From Paragordius varius (Eukaryota > Nematomorpha): DNA of 64,000 bases. The notes beneath the pieces were generated by a model. That model was not told the DNA's origin and made no database searches. It saw nothing but the letters and a program-made list of their open reading frames with translations. The stretch is from positions 3,348,001 to 3,412,000 of the forward strand of contig OZ176057.1 in assembly GCA_964247055.1 (NCBI GenBank), given 5' to 3'. Below are positions 1 through 11,300 of this stretch, piece by piece; positions within the stretch are counted from its first letter, which is position 1, and the number at the start of each line of letters is the position of its first letter. A program made the translations under genes and the position numbers.

Positions 1-560
1 TCTTCCCATTCTTTTATAAAGGAACGATTTTCATCGGATAATTTACGTTTTTTACCATTAGATGTTATTCATTGAATTTATGTTTAAATATTATGTAAAT
101 TTTTTCAAAAAAATAGGAATATAATCTGAATTATGCTATAAAAAAACAGGCGAAATTTAATGATCTTGATTTGAAAAATATTTATGGGCAGTTATTAAAA
201 ATGATGCAGGATAGCAATGAAAAGAATATGTATATGGAAGTTTGGGTGAAAGGCTTGCTTAAATACAAAAAAAAATGGAATAAAAATTTCAAAATAGAAA
301 AGAAAATAGAATACAGAGAAACAACGTATGCCAAAATTTTAAAATCATTTTTATGTAGAGAAATTTTTCTACATTTCAAATTGGGTAAAAAATAAAACAA
401 AATTAATTTTAAAGAAAATAGATTAATATTAAAATAAGCGAAAATTTGTTTATGTGTACATCAATAAAAAAATAATTTAAGTATCAATATGGTCATAGGG
501 CAATTTTAAAGCACTCTTAGGGCCGCATGCGGCCCGCGGGCCGCGGTTTGAGTATCACTG
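1..560 (-). mobile_element. hAT transposon (BED-finger, GTF2IRD2/ZBED-like), 5' part
   Basis: Read on the minus strand, the element starts at 560 with the terminal motif CAGTGATACTCAAACCGCGG followed by a GC-rich stretch (about 500-545) that stands out sharply from the AT-rich background. About 490 bp of leader follows. Bases 1-75 match the start of the hAT transposase at 52,310-52,380 (EWE motif of the BED zinc-finger region), so the transposase continues beyond the left edge of the window. The same leader is recognisable in the copy at 51.9-52.1 kb. The insertion lies directly in a Gypsy-like fossil: the bases after 560 align with internal Gypsy sequence at 27,540. The TIR and BED-finger homology are clear; whether the off-window part is whole cannot be seen. 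Confidence 0.75.
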
Positions 561-2010
561 ATCTACACATAACCTTAAGGCATCATTCGCTTTTGTTATA
601 AAAATAGGGGTGACCCAAGTTGGTTTCTCAGTCGTAGTAATGATTTGATTATGTTCGCTTCTAAAAGTCTCTTAATTTCAGAGTCGACTTTTCTAATAAT
701 ATGCGGCGACACTTAAATATTTTTGATTTTGTATTGTTTTTAAAAATAAAGTTTGATAGGGGAATGAACACCCTTTTCACGGAAAAGTGAAATAATTTTA
801 TTAAGTGAATTTTCCTCAAATATATTATTAATAAAGTATTTACGACAATTTATCAACTGTTTAACGGCATTGAATTCTAGCTGATCAACCAAGAATTGAA
901 GCCTCCTAGCCGTTACAACCATACACGCCAAACATTTTTGTACACTGACCATGCACCTACCCTTGGAATTGATTTTTTGTCCACCATAGCTATACAGATC
1001 TGGACCTGTTTGTTGCAACTCGAGCTCCCCAATTTTTTCCCACGCTTGACAATCAATTATAGATACACTTGAACCTGTGTCTATAATCATGCGTATTGGC
1101 TTACAACTAATTACTATTGGTATTTTAGGGGTGTCTCTACATTCGATATGTTGAACGTTGCTTATCATACATTCGATACACTGGTTGCTAATCATTTTCC
1201 TATTACAGTACAGTTGGAAGTGATTTCAGCCTTAACACTTATCGTTGTTTGCCCCAAGCTGGGCATCTGCCGGGTGGATGACCTAAACCGCAGAATCGAC
1301 AATTGTTTTGGTATTTTCGAGCTGTAGTCTGCAATATGTGGCCATCTATTGTTGCTAATTGATGTGCCTTTTTACAATTGAGCAATGTCTACAGCTTATT
1401 TTAGGGTTTTGGTTATGTTTTCCCACATAATTTCGGCGAATCTAGTAAACAGATCTAATTTAATTTTCGACTCCCAGGCCTGCAATGAAAGCGTGGCGCA
1501 TTTTTCATCGACGTCAAGCTTGAAGTTCCATTTTGTGGCTATGGTTTTGACTCGTAAAAGAAATTTCGTAAATGTTTCATTCTCTTTACGACGAAGTTTT
1601 ACGAAATTAAATCTGGGCTGGAATTTAATTGTCCTATTCAATTAGTAAATTTTTCTTTCGGTTTCAATGATGTTGAGCCAGGAAATATTACCGAGCAAAT
1701 TCGGGAAAAGGAATTGTTCGATTTTCTAGGTGACCGACATTCGTAAGCTAGAAATAATGTCCTGCAATTGTTGTCGCTTGTGGTGAGTTTTTTGCAACTA
1801 GCATTCGCTGAATGTTAAAACGTATCGGTTCGTTTTATTAAAAGTTCCCTAGGAATTTTTGCCAGGTTCATCACCCCAAGGGAGGGTTATATCACAAAAA
1901 ATATACTAACTATTTTGATTGAAGATACAATTAACATTAACTAAGTGTGTCATAAAGTGTTATTGTTTGCAATTATATAGGTGATTGTGTCCACGAAAGT
2001 AGGATCTAAC
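561..2010 (-). mobile_element. Ty3/Gypsy-like LTR retrotransposon fossil, fragment
   Basis: A minus-strand relic containing, in element order, an LTR-like end (about 1,915-2,010), a gag-like segment (about 1,396-1,641), a nucleocapsid-like stretch, and a retropepsin domain with the DTGSS active-site motif (740-1,195). It then runs into the start of the polymerase region, where the hAT at 1-560 interrupts it. Parts align with the longer copy at 25-28.4 kb, including the LTR-like end (25,050-25,140). It is broken, incomplete and clearly old. Confidence 0.8.
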
Positions 2011-2450
2011 TATTAAAGCATGGAAATTACTATTTTTATATTGAATGACAACCGATAACTCCAAAAATTCGGATTAAATGCATTAAGACTCCCTTAGTAT
2101 TATGTTATATATTCAAAGTTGGTTATGTTTAATATATATATATATATATATATATATTGTGAAGTACCACGTTTGATTATATTAAACATGTAAGTTTTTG
2201 TAAAATATTATAATTCTATACATTTTTATAAACTATTTAACATCTATTTAAAAAGGTACTAGCGTAAACACGAGGAAGTCTTTCGAATTCTGGGGGGGGA
2301 GGGCTATTTAAAATAAGGGACAATAAAATGATCCACATATGTGAATTATTACGAAACATTATTCAAATATGATTTTATGGGAATTTTAAAACGGTGCATT
2401 CATAGTAATATATTGTATACTTGGAAGAAAAAAAGATTTAAAAAAATTAT
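2010..2450. other. AT-rich spacer with (TA)n microsatellite
   Basis: Non-coding sequence between the Gypsy fossil and the satellite array. It contains a short (TA)n run at about 2,130-2,157 and a poly-G patch near 2,291. I see no gene or recognisable element. Confidence 0.5.
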
Positions 2451-5400
2451 TTTGTGGACTACTTTTTTGAAATAGGTGGTATTTTACGGGGGTAGCGGGT
2501 AAAAAGAGGGCCTAAGTTAAAAAAGCGAGTCGACTATGTTTGGCGCGATCAAAAATAAGTAAACATAAATCACATTTGAAATTGAATGGTCCAACACGTT
2601 CTCCGGAAAATAATTTCAACCTGTTTTTTACACAGGCTAGGCCCAAACTGGGGGCCTATTTCCAAAAAAGGGCGAAGCTTTTGTAGGGACAGTTATTAAT
2701 GATTACATTTTTTCCATATTTGGATTTTGTTGGGTTCACCGGTTTTCCGGAAACAGATCACAAAGTTACATGAAGAATCAGTTTTTAACGGGTAGCTCCT
2801 CAGCAGCTATCATCAAAATAAAAGCTTTGCTAATTTTTTTGCCTTTTAACAGGGAATACGTGAAATTTATATAGAATTTTTACGGACTCATACTTAGGGA
2901 AAAAAATCGATTAAAAAAATATTTTTGTGGATGATCTTTTTTGAAAAAAGTGGTATTTTAGAGGGCCTAAGTTAAAAAAGCGAGTCGACTATGTTTGGCG
3001 CGATCAAAAGTAAACATAAATCATATTTGAAATTGAATGGTCCAACACGTTCTCCGGAAAATAATTTCAACCTGTTTTTCACACAGGCTAGGCCCAAACT
3101 GGGGGCTTATTTTCAAAAAAGGGCGAAGCTATTGTCGGGACATTTATTAATGATTATATTTTTCAATGTTTGTATTTGAATTAATTCACCGGTTTTCCGG
3201 AAACAGATCACAAAGTTAAATGAGAAATCAGGTTTTAGCGGGTAGCTCCTTACCCAGCAGCTATCATCAAAGAAACGGGGGACTAAAATTTTTGCCTTTA
3301 AACAGGGAATACGTGGAATCCATATTGAATTTTTACGGTCTCATACCTTGGGCAAAAAATTGATTAAAAAAATATTTTTGTGGATTATTTTTTTGAAAAA
3401 GGTGGCATTTTACGGGGGTACCGGGTAAAAAGAGGGCCTAAGTTAAAAAAGCGAGACGACTATGTCCGGCGCGATCAAAAATAAGTAAACAAAAATCATA
3501 TTCGAAATTGAATGGTCCAACACGTTATCCGGAAAATAGTCTCAACCTGTTTTGTACACGGGTTAGGCCCAAACTGGTGGCTTAATTCCAAAAAAGGGCG
3601 AAGCTATTGTCGGGACATTTAATAATGATTACTTTTTTTCGATATTTGGATTTGATTGGGTTTACCGGTTTTCCGGAAACAGATCACAAAGTTACATGAT
3701 GAATCAGTTTTTAGCGGGTAGCTCCTTACCAAGAAGCTATCATCAAAGAAACGGTGGACTAAATTTTTTGCCTTTAAACAGTGAATACGTGGAATCCATT
3801 TTGAATTTTTACGGTCTCTTACCTTGGGCAAAAAATCGATTGAAAAAATATTTTTGTGGACTATTTTTCCGAAAAAGGTGGCATTTTACGGGGTAGCGGG
3901 TAAAAAGAGGGCTTAAGTTAAAAAAGCTAGACGACTAGGTTCGGCGCCATTAAAAATAAGTAAACAAATATCATATTTGAAATGGAATGGTCCAACACGT
4001 TCTCCGGAAAATAGCCTCAACCTGTTTTGTACACAGGTTAGGCCCGAACTGGTAGCCTAATTCTAAAAAAGGGCGAAGCTATTGACATTTATAAATGATT
4101 ATATTTTTTCGATGTTTGGATATGAATGGGTTCACCGTTTTTCCTGTACCAGATCACAACATTCCATTTTTATTTATATATATTACCAAAAATAATGTTT
4201 TATTATACATATATTTTTTAACATCCTTTACACATGATAGAAACTTTTTATTCAGCAGCTATCATCAAAGAAACGGTAAACTAAAATTTTTGCCTCTTAA
4301 CAGGGAATACGTGGAATCCATATTGAATTTTTACGGTCTCATACATTGGGCGAAAAATAGATTATAAGAAATATTTTGGTGGACTGTTTTTTAAAAAGCT
4401 GGCATTTTACGGGTAGCGGGTAAAAAGAGGGCCTAAGTGAAAAATGCGAGACGACTATATTCGGCGCGATCAAAAATAAATAAACGAAAATCATATTTAA
4501 AATTGAATGGTCCAAAACGTTATTCGGAAAATTGTATCCACCTGTTTTTTACACGGGGTAGGCCCAAACTGGGGGCCTAATTTCAAAAATGGGCAAAGCT
4601 TTTGTTGGGACATTTATTAATGCTTACATTTTTTCCATATTTGGATTTTTTTGGGTTCACCGGTTTTTTGGAAACAGATCACAAAGTTACATGAAGAATC
4701 AGTTTTTAGCGGGTAGCTTCTTACCCACCAGATATAATCAAAGAAACTCTTTACTAAAAATTTTGCCTTTTAACAGGGAATACGTGCAATTTATATTAAA
4801 TTTTTGGAATCATACCCTGGGCGAAAAATAGAATCATAAAAATATTTTTGTGGACCTTATTTTTAAAAAGGTGGCATTTTACGGGGAGAGCGGGTAAAAA
4901 GTGGGCCTAAATCAAAAAAGCAAGATGACTATATTCGATATTTGAAATTGAATGATCCAACACGTTCTCCATAAAATTGTCTCAAAGACACAATTTTTGT
5001 GGACTTCTGTTTTCAAAAAAACCCGTTTTTCACACGGGGTGGGCCCGAACTGGGGGCCTATTTCAAAAAACGGCGAAGCTATTGTCGGGGCATTCATTAA
5101 TGATTATTTTTCGATGTTTGGATTTGAAGGGGTCTACCGGTTTTCCTGTACCAGATCACAAAGCCAGCAATTTCAATTTTTATAAATTTATAGATTACCA
5201 TAAATAATGTTTTATTATACATATATTTTTTAACATCCTATACATATGATAGATACTCCCTCAGCAGCTCTCATCAAAGAAACGCTTGACTAAAAGTTTT
5301 GCTTTTTAACAGGGAATACGTGGATTTTATATCGAATTTTTACGGACTCATACCCTGGGCGAAAAATAGAATCATAAAAATATTGTGGACTTTGTTTTTT

Positions 5401-5760
5401 AAAAAAGTTGGTATTTTACGGGGGGAGCGGGTAAAAAGAAGGCCTAAATCAAAAAAGTGAGTCGACTATGTTCGGCGCGATCAAATATAAGTAAACAAAA
5501 ATCATATTTGAAATTGAATGATCCAACCTGTTATCCATAAAATTGTCTCAAAGACACAATTTTTGCGGACTTCTGTTTTCAAAAAAACCCGTTTTTTACA
5601 CGGGGTGGGCCCGAACTGGGGGCCTAATTCCAAAAAAGGGCGAAGCTATTGACATTTATTAATGATTATATTTTTTCGATGTTTGGATTTGAATGGGTTC
5701 ACCGGTTTTCCGGTACCAGATCACAAAGCCAGCATTTTCCATTTTTATAAATATATAGAT
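2450..5760 (+). repeat. Satellite array, ~470 bp unit, about seven copies
   Basis: A direct tandem array. Unit starts can be set at the motif TTTTGTGGACT near 2,452, 2,926, 3,375, 3,852, 4,374, 4,848 and 5,380, giving spacings of about 450-535 bp. Every unit carries the landmarks GGGTAAAAAGAGGGCCTAAG, GGTCCAACACGTT, GGCCCAAACTGGGGGC, GGGCGAAGCT, ACCGGTTTTCCGG and AACAGGGAATACGTG. Two length variants exist: units near 4,160-4,250 and 5,165-5,260 carry an extra AT-rich insert that replaces the segment around TTTTTAGCGGGTAGC. Short open frames inside the units are not conserved as protein, so I treat the array as non-coding satellite. Confidence 0.9.
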
Positions 5761-7844
5761 TATCGATTTTACGTTTTTATATCCGTACCTGGCTATGAAA
5801 CGGCCAAAAATCCCTTAGGATATAAAAACATTTATATATTGATGCTGAATTATAGCCTTAGATCTCTAATTTTAAATTGTGTTATCAAATAATTTTAAAA
5901 AAACTTATTAACTTACATTGGTCAACATATAAGTCTTTGCTATGTTAAGTTGGATCATAAAAATAGTGTAAGATAATGAATGCATTTATTAGAAAAATAG
6001 ATTTAAACATATAGAAGGTATTTACAATAACAAACCACATAAATATAAATTAAGGATAATCAATGACGGGATTCGCATGATATATACAAAGATATACGTG
6101 TAAACTAATAGACAGATTATTTGCATCATAATACAAAATTATAATTATATTATCATTTATACAATTTAATATAAATCTAACAAATTTGAATTGGTATTTA
6201 ATGAAATATCTGAGGTAGAAATGGGAGATGTTTTCATAATATCATGCCGTCGTCCATATGTTTTAAACGCCGTAAATCATCCCTTTTCGGAAACTTTCTA
6301 ATGTTGAAGCAAAAATTTTAAATTTTATTTTGCAACCTCGGCATTTTTGTCTTTAGTTTTAAAAAAATTGCCCATTTTGGACGTGTTATAAATATCAGGG
6401 TTTACTATTATTTTATTAAAATAATGTTTTGCTTTTTATATATAATTTTTGCTTTATTTTAGTAAAATTTATTGAAATAAAGCACTTTCTCCAAAAAATA
6501 CTATTTAGCATATTGTTCCCAAATCCTACCATTTTCTGATATGGAGGAATTATATCCCTTGTAACATTGATCTATCAAATTATATATTTCATTAGGGTAT
6601 TTTTACACAAAAAAAATTTAAAATTATTTGGCCTACACGCGTTCCGAAAAATCATTCCAAAATAACATACAATATATAATTGTTTGAGAATGACCTGCCT
6701 GTATTTAAAATTAACCCCTCAATTAAACCCTCCTGTTCCAAAAGGTATACTTAAATATTTTTTTACATATGCGAGGAATAGAATTGCTTTTTTATAACCT
6801 AGAGCTAACTAATATCCCCATAATATTCCGATTCCGGCCTTTCTTAATTCGCTGAGTACGGCTTCACCCTCTGTAAAATGCATTTTACAATATAAATACA
6901 ACTTTGGTTAAGGTAAATTTTCGTCTAGGCATGAAATGTATATTAATATTGAGAGCATTATTCCGTTCAAAGCCTTAGTTCTCCGCTTGAAATAACTGAT
7001 AGATAGTGTTTTATTCTCAGCGAAATTCACCATATTATAAATGACGTGTTTAAAATTTTTGTCGAAATTATGAAAACTACCCTACCAAATTATTATAACG
7101 TAATGCAAACTTCTCGAACAACTAATCATATTTTATGAGTTTAATTATGATATTAGTAATTTACTCATAAATGCAAAAATATTAATCAATATATTAATTG
7201 ACCCTTGAATAGGGTCGCATCCTCTCTTAAATAAGCCATTGTATGAAATAACGTAAGCCAATTTATAGACAACCATATGGATTCAATCATTATCATTGAT
7301 AGGTATTGTATAAAATGCATAGTTAGACTAGTGCTAGTACCTTAGTAGGGCTTTATGCTTTGAAATATGCCATCCTTTTAAAATTTCTAATACCAATTTG
7401 AAAATCCTAATAAACTTAAATTGAAATATAATTTTGATTTTTCTTATTTAAGTCAAATCAACAACTTAAAACTTGAAGACCCTTTCTGTAAAACACGCCG
7501 CTACGAAAATATAACTTGGCAACTTATATTCAGATATGGTTACATATGGAAACATTAGAAACTAATAATTTTTGACATAAGGAAAAAAATATATCAATCA
7601 AAGCGCTATTTTGGAATTAGCCTTTGGGCAGAGCCCTACCCAATGTAAAATAAGCCATGACATAAAATAACCTGGCATTAAATTAAATCAATAATTAAAT
7701 GTTGATTTTTTTTATTTTTAGATGAGCCAATATTTTACATCTACCCCTTGTTTAATAATAATTATTCCATTTTTAATAAATTATCGATTAGTTATATATA
7801 TATATATTAGGTTTCTATATAATATTATATATAGAAATAGAATC

Positions 7845-8215
7845 GGGACACAGCAGAGTAAATAATGAATTAAAAATATTTGTCCAAGCATATATTATAC
7901 AAAGAAATTTGATTTCCAAAAAAATTATAAATTTAAGAGTGTTTTATTGTTTATAAATACGGGTTAATAGAATATGAATAGTTCATCTACTGCTGGTATA
8001 TAAAATATTGTATATATATATATATATATATAAATTATCTAAAAATCACTGTTATTTTATTTACCCAGCAGTAAATGACTATTCATATTCTATTAATCCC
8101 GTTATTATAAAACAATATACTCTTAAAATTATATTTTTTTTTGGAAATCAAATTTCTTTGTATAATATATGCTTGGGACAAAATTTTTAATCCATTATAT
8201 ACACTGCTGTGTCCC
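7845..8215. mobile_element. Palindromic MITE with GGGACACAGCAG termini (copy A)
   Basis: The left arm begins GGGACACAGCAGAGTAAATA and its complement closes at 8,215 (CTGCTGTGTCCC). The arms are about 170 bp and meet around a (TA)n core near 8,010-8,032. The paralogous copy sits at 38,746-39,102, so the insertion predates the duplication. Its right end lies about 24 bp upstream of the TATA-like box of the secreted-peptide gene. Superfamily not assigned. Confidence 0.8.
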
Positions 8216-8238
8216 AATTCGATAGGTATATAAGAGTT

Positions 8239-8248
8239 TATATAAAAG
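8239..8248 (+). promoter_or_regulatory. TATA-like box of peptide gene A
   Basis: TATATAAAAG lies about 62 bp upstream of the ATG at 8,310, and a similar box occurs at the same place in copy B (39,120-39,128). Position and conservation suit a core promoter, though the whole region is AT-rich. Confidence 0.45.
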
Positions 8249-8309
8249 ATCTAATTGCTTTTCAAAATTATAAAAAATTTTTTTACTAAATTTTGACCGT
8301 TTATCAAAA

Positions 8310-11300
8310 ATGAAGATATTTTTTGCCATCTTATTTGTAACAATGTGTATTTTGTTTCAATTTAAACATGCGTTCGCTGGAGACGGTGGTAATTGATTTT
8401 TAATATAATTTATAAATTCATATTTAGCATTTCCGTATATAATGTTTAAAATTTTTTTGCAGTCTCAAAGCGCTCAGCATGTAACTTTATTTATAATATT
8501 TTTCAAGGCTTCGATCCTAACTGGCTCTAGAGATTTGGGAAGCACAGTTTCAAGGCTTATGAATCTATTTTAGTTGTTTCATAACATTTATTTTCAAATC
8601 GGTTTTCTATAAAATAAAAATAAAATCTTCAAAGGTAGGAGAATCGGTTTCAATTGCAACCCGCTAATTTCGGTTCCACTTTTTTTGAGCTGGTTAGATT
8701 GAAGCCCTGTTTATGATTACTTTAATACACAAATTGAATTATTTTATAAACCATTTTTCAATCAAAAGCAACATTTTTTCATCCCGCAACATTCCTTCAA
8801 GCAAAGACAAGATTTCAACCAACAGCAACAGTTTTTTAGCAAACGCAACAACAATCGAAAAACTGCGTTTTTTAAAAATTGTCTTCGCTTGAAAAATATT
8901 GCGTTTGCTAAGAATGTTGCGTTTAATTGATACAATATGGCGTTTGTTTGAAAAAATGTTGCCTATGACTTATAAATAATATCTTAATAATAATTTTTCC
9001 ATACAGATGAAGATTATTACGGGTATTCGTATTTATATATTATTACTAACCAAAAAATAATAAAATAATATGATTTAAAAACCTTTAATCATTTTGAAAA
9101 TACACCAGTATATGAAAAAACAGCTAAATGGAAATAAAAAATAGGTTCCTATTATTACAGTGTGTGCAAAAAAAATTTTTTTTGAGATAGATTATGACCA
9201 GCGTATTCATTTGCCGCAAAAATTTTTATTTGTTGACAACCTAGTTTCTGAAATATTGAGAGAAAATCGAAATCGGAAAAAAGTGAAAATTAAGGATAAT
9301 TAAGGATAATTTAAAAAATAATGATAAAATCTGAAATATTATCGTTTATTAACATTTTAGGGGATATTTTCAATATATAAATAGCCTAAAATCATATAGT
9401 TAGGGATTCTATAAAATTTCGGGTCAAAAGATGGCGTTTTTCTTTTATCACACTTAAACAAAAAAATTAATGAAACTATATTAAAATATTTTTTTTAATA
9501 TTTACTACCTAAACTCACTATTAAAATATTAGCATTCATATTTATTTAGGAAAAACTTCTATATCAAAATAAAACCAAAAATATTGATTTTTAATTTTTG
9601 CATTTTGTCATGTGGTTTATGAGTGTATAAAAAATTTATACTGTTTTATTTTGGATTCTTAAATGAGTGGGAATTATTAAGTATATAATTTATGCAAAAT
9701 AGGATTGAAAATTAGTTAAATATCAACCAACAATCCGTACAAATCCCAATACAAATATTAATTTGTCATAAAACAGACTTGTTTAAGGAAATTGTAAGGA
9801 TTGTTGGTTGATATCCACTACTTTTAGATCCTATTTTGCATAAATTATATACTTAATAATGCCTAATCATGTAAGAATTCAAAATAAAACAGTATAAATT
9901 TTTTATATACTTATAAACCAGATGACAAAAAAATGCAAAAATAAAAAAAACAATATTTTTGGTTTTATTTTGATTTAGAAATTTATTTTACTGAATATAA
10001 TATGAATGTTAAGATTATAATAGTGAGTTTAGGAAGTAAATATATAAAAAAAAATATTTTTATATAGTTTCATTAAATTTTTTTGTCTTTTAAGTGTAAT
10101 AAAAGAAAAACGCCATCTTTTGACCCGAAATTTTATAGAAAACCTAACTATATGATTTTAGGCTATATTTATATATTGAAAATATCCCCTAAAATGATAA
10201 TAAACGATAATGATTCAGATTTTATCATTATTTTTTGAATTATCCTTAATTATCCTTAATTTTCACTTATTGCCCGATTTCGATTTTCTCTCAATATTTC
10301 AAAAACTAGGTTGTCAATAAATAAAAAATGTTGCGGCAAATGAATACGCTGGTCATAAGCTATCTCATGAAAAAAAATTTTTTCATTAAATCAAAACGAC
10401 CCTCTTTTTTGCACACAGTTTTACATTACTTTGTTTATTTAAGGACAAATTTGTTTTTTAACACATGCTACTGTGTTACTAATCTTATAAAAATAATGTA
10501 AATAAGCCAGCATAAATTTGCATTCTAATAAAATGACCAATCAAATCGAAGTGTTGAGAAAATTTGCGCTTTTTACAGGGGTCCAAAAAATTTTAAAATT
10601 TTGAATTTTACATAATTAAATTGTTTTTATATAACACTGGACAACAAATTTTTCTGCCACTTGAGTTTTTTGCATTTTCTGATATTTAGTATCATTTTAA
10701 CAGTAAATCTGATATAAAAATTATAACTCGATGGAAGAATTTTGTATAATTTGATTTTTTGATTATGCGCCCTCTTTATAAAAATTTTACTAAAAAATGG
10801 TTTTCTTTAAAAATATACAAGTAATGCCCATTTGTAATATATCATTCGAAAGAGTAATAAAAACTCTATAAAATGCATACTAATATGTATTACATCGACA
10901 ATTAATATTGGACACAAAGAGCGACAAACGCGCGAAGCGAGACCATTTTTTTTAAATATTATATTTTTAAAACTAATGGATGAAAATAGCTCAAACTTTG
11001 TTTAGATGGTATGAATGTCCAAAGAAGATAACAAAGTTATTTTGATTAAAACATTTTTTATTGCTTTTATGTCCTCAAAACAGCCATTTTTAAGTTTTTT
11101 GTTTTTTAAAAATTACCATCTCATCAATATTAATTTATTTTCTTTACGAAGCTGATAATTTCGAAATTTTAAAGATAAAAATAAAATTTAAGGTATTTTT
11201 GAACTTTTATAGCCATTATGTAATAAATTTATAGTTATAACTATGCATTTTAGTATCCACTAGGTAAAATATTTAAGATAATAATTTTAATTGAAAAAGC

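Noticed and set aside
171-395. A 74-codon lysine-rich frame in the hAT leader
   Set aside because: It lies in the non-coding 5' leader of the minus-strand hAT, is antisense to the element, and is not preserved in the homologous leader at 52 kb.
2991-5207. Several open frames of 60-90 codons inside the ~470 bp satellite units
   Set aside because: Frames are not conserved between units, differ in reading frame, and follow from the low stop density of the GC-richer satellite; no domain resemblance.
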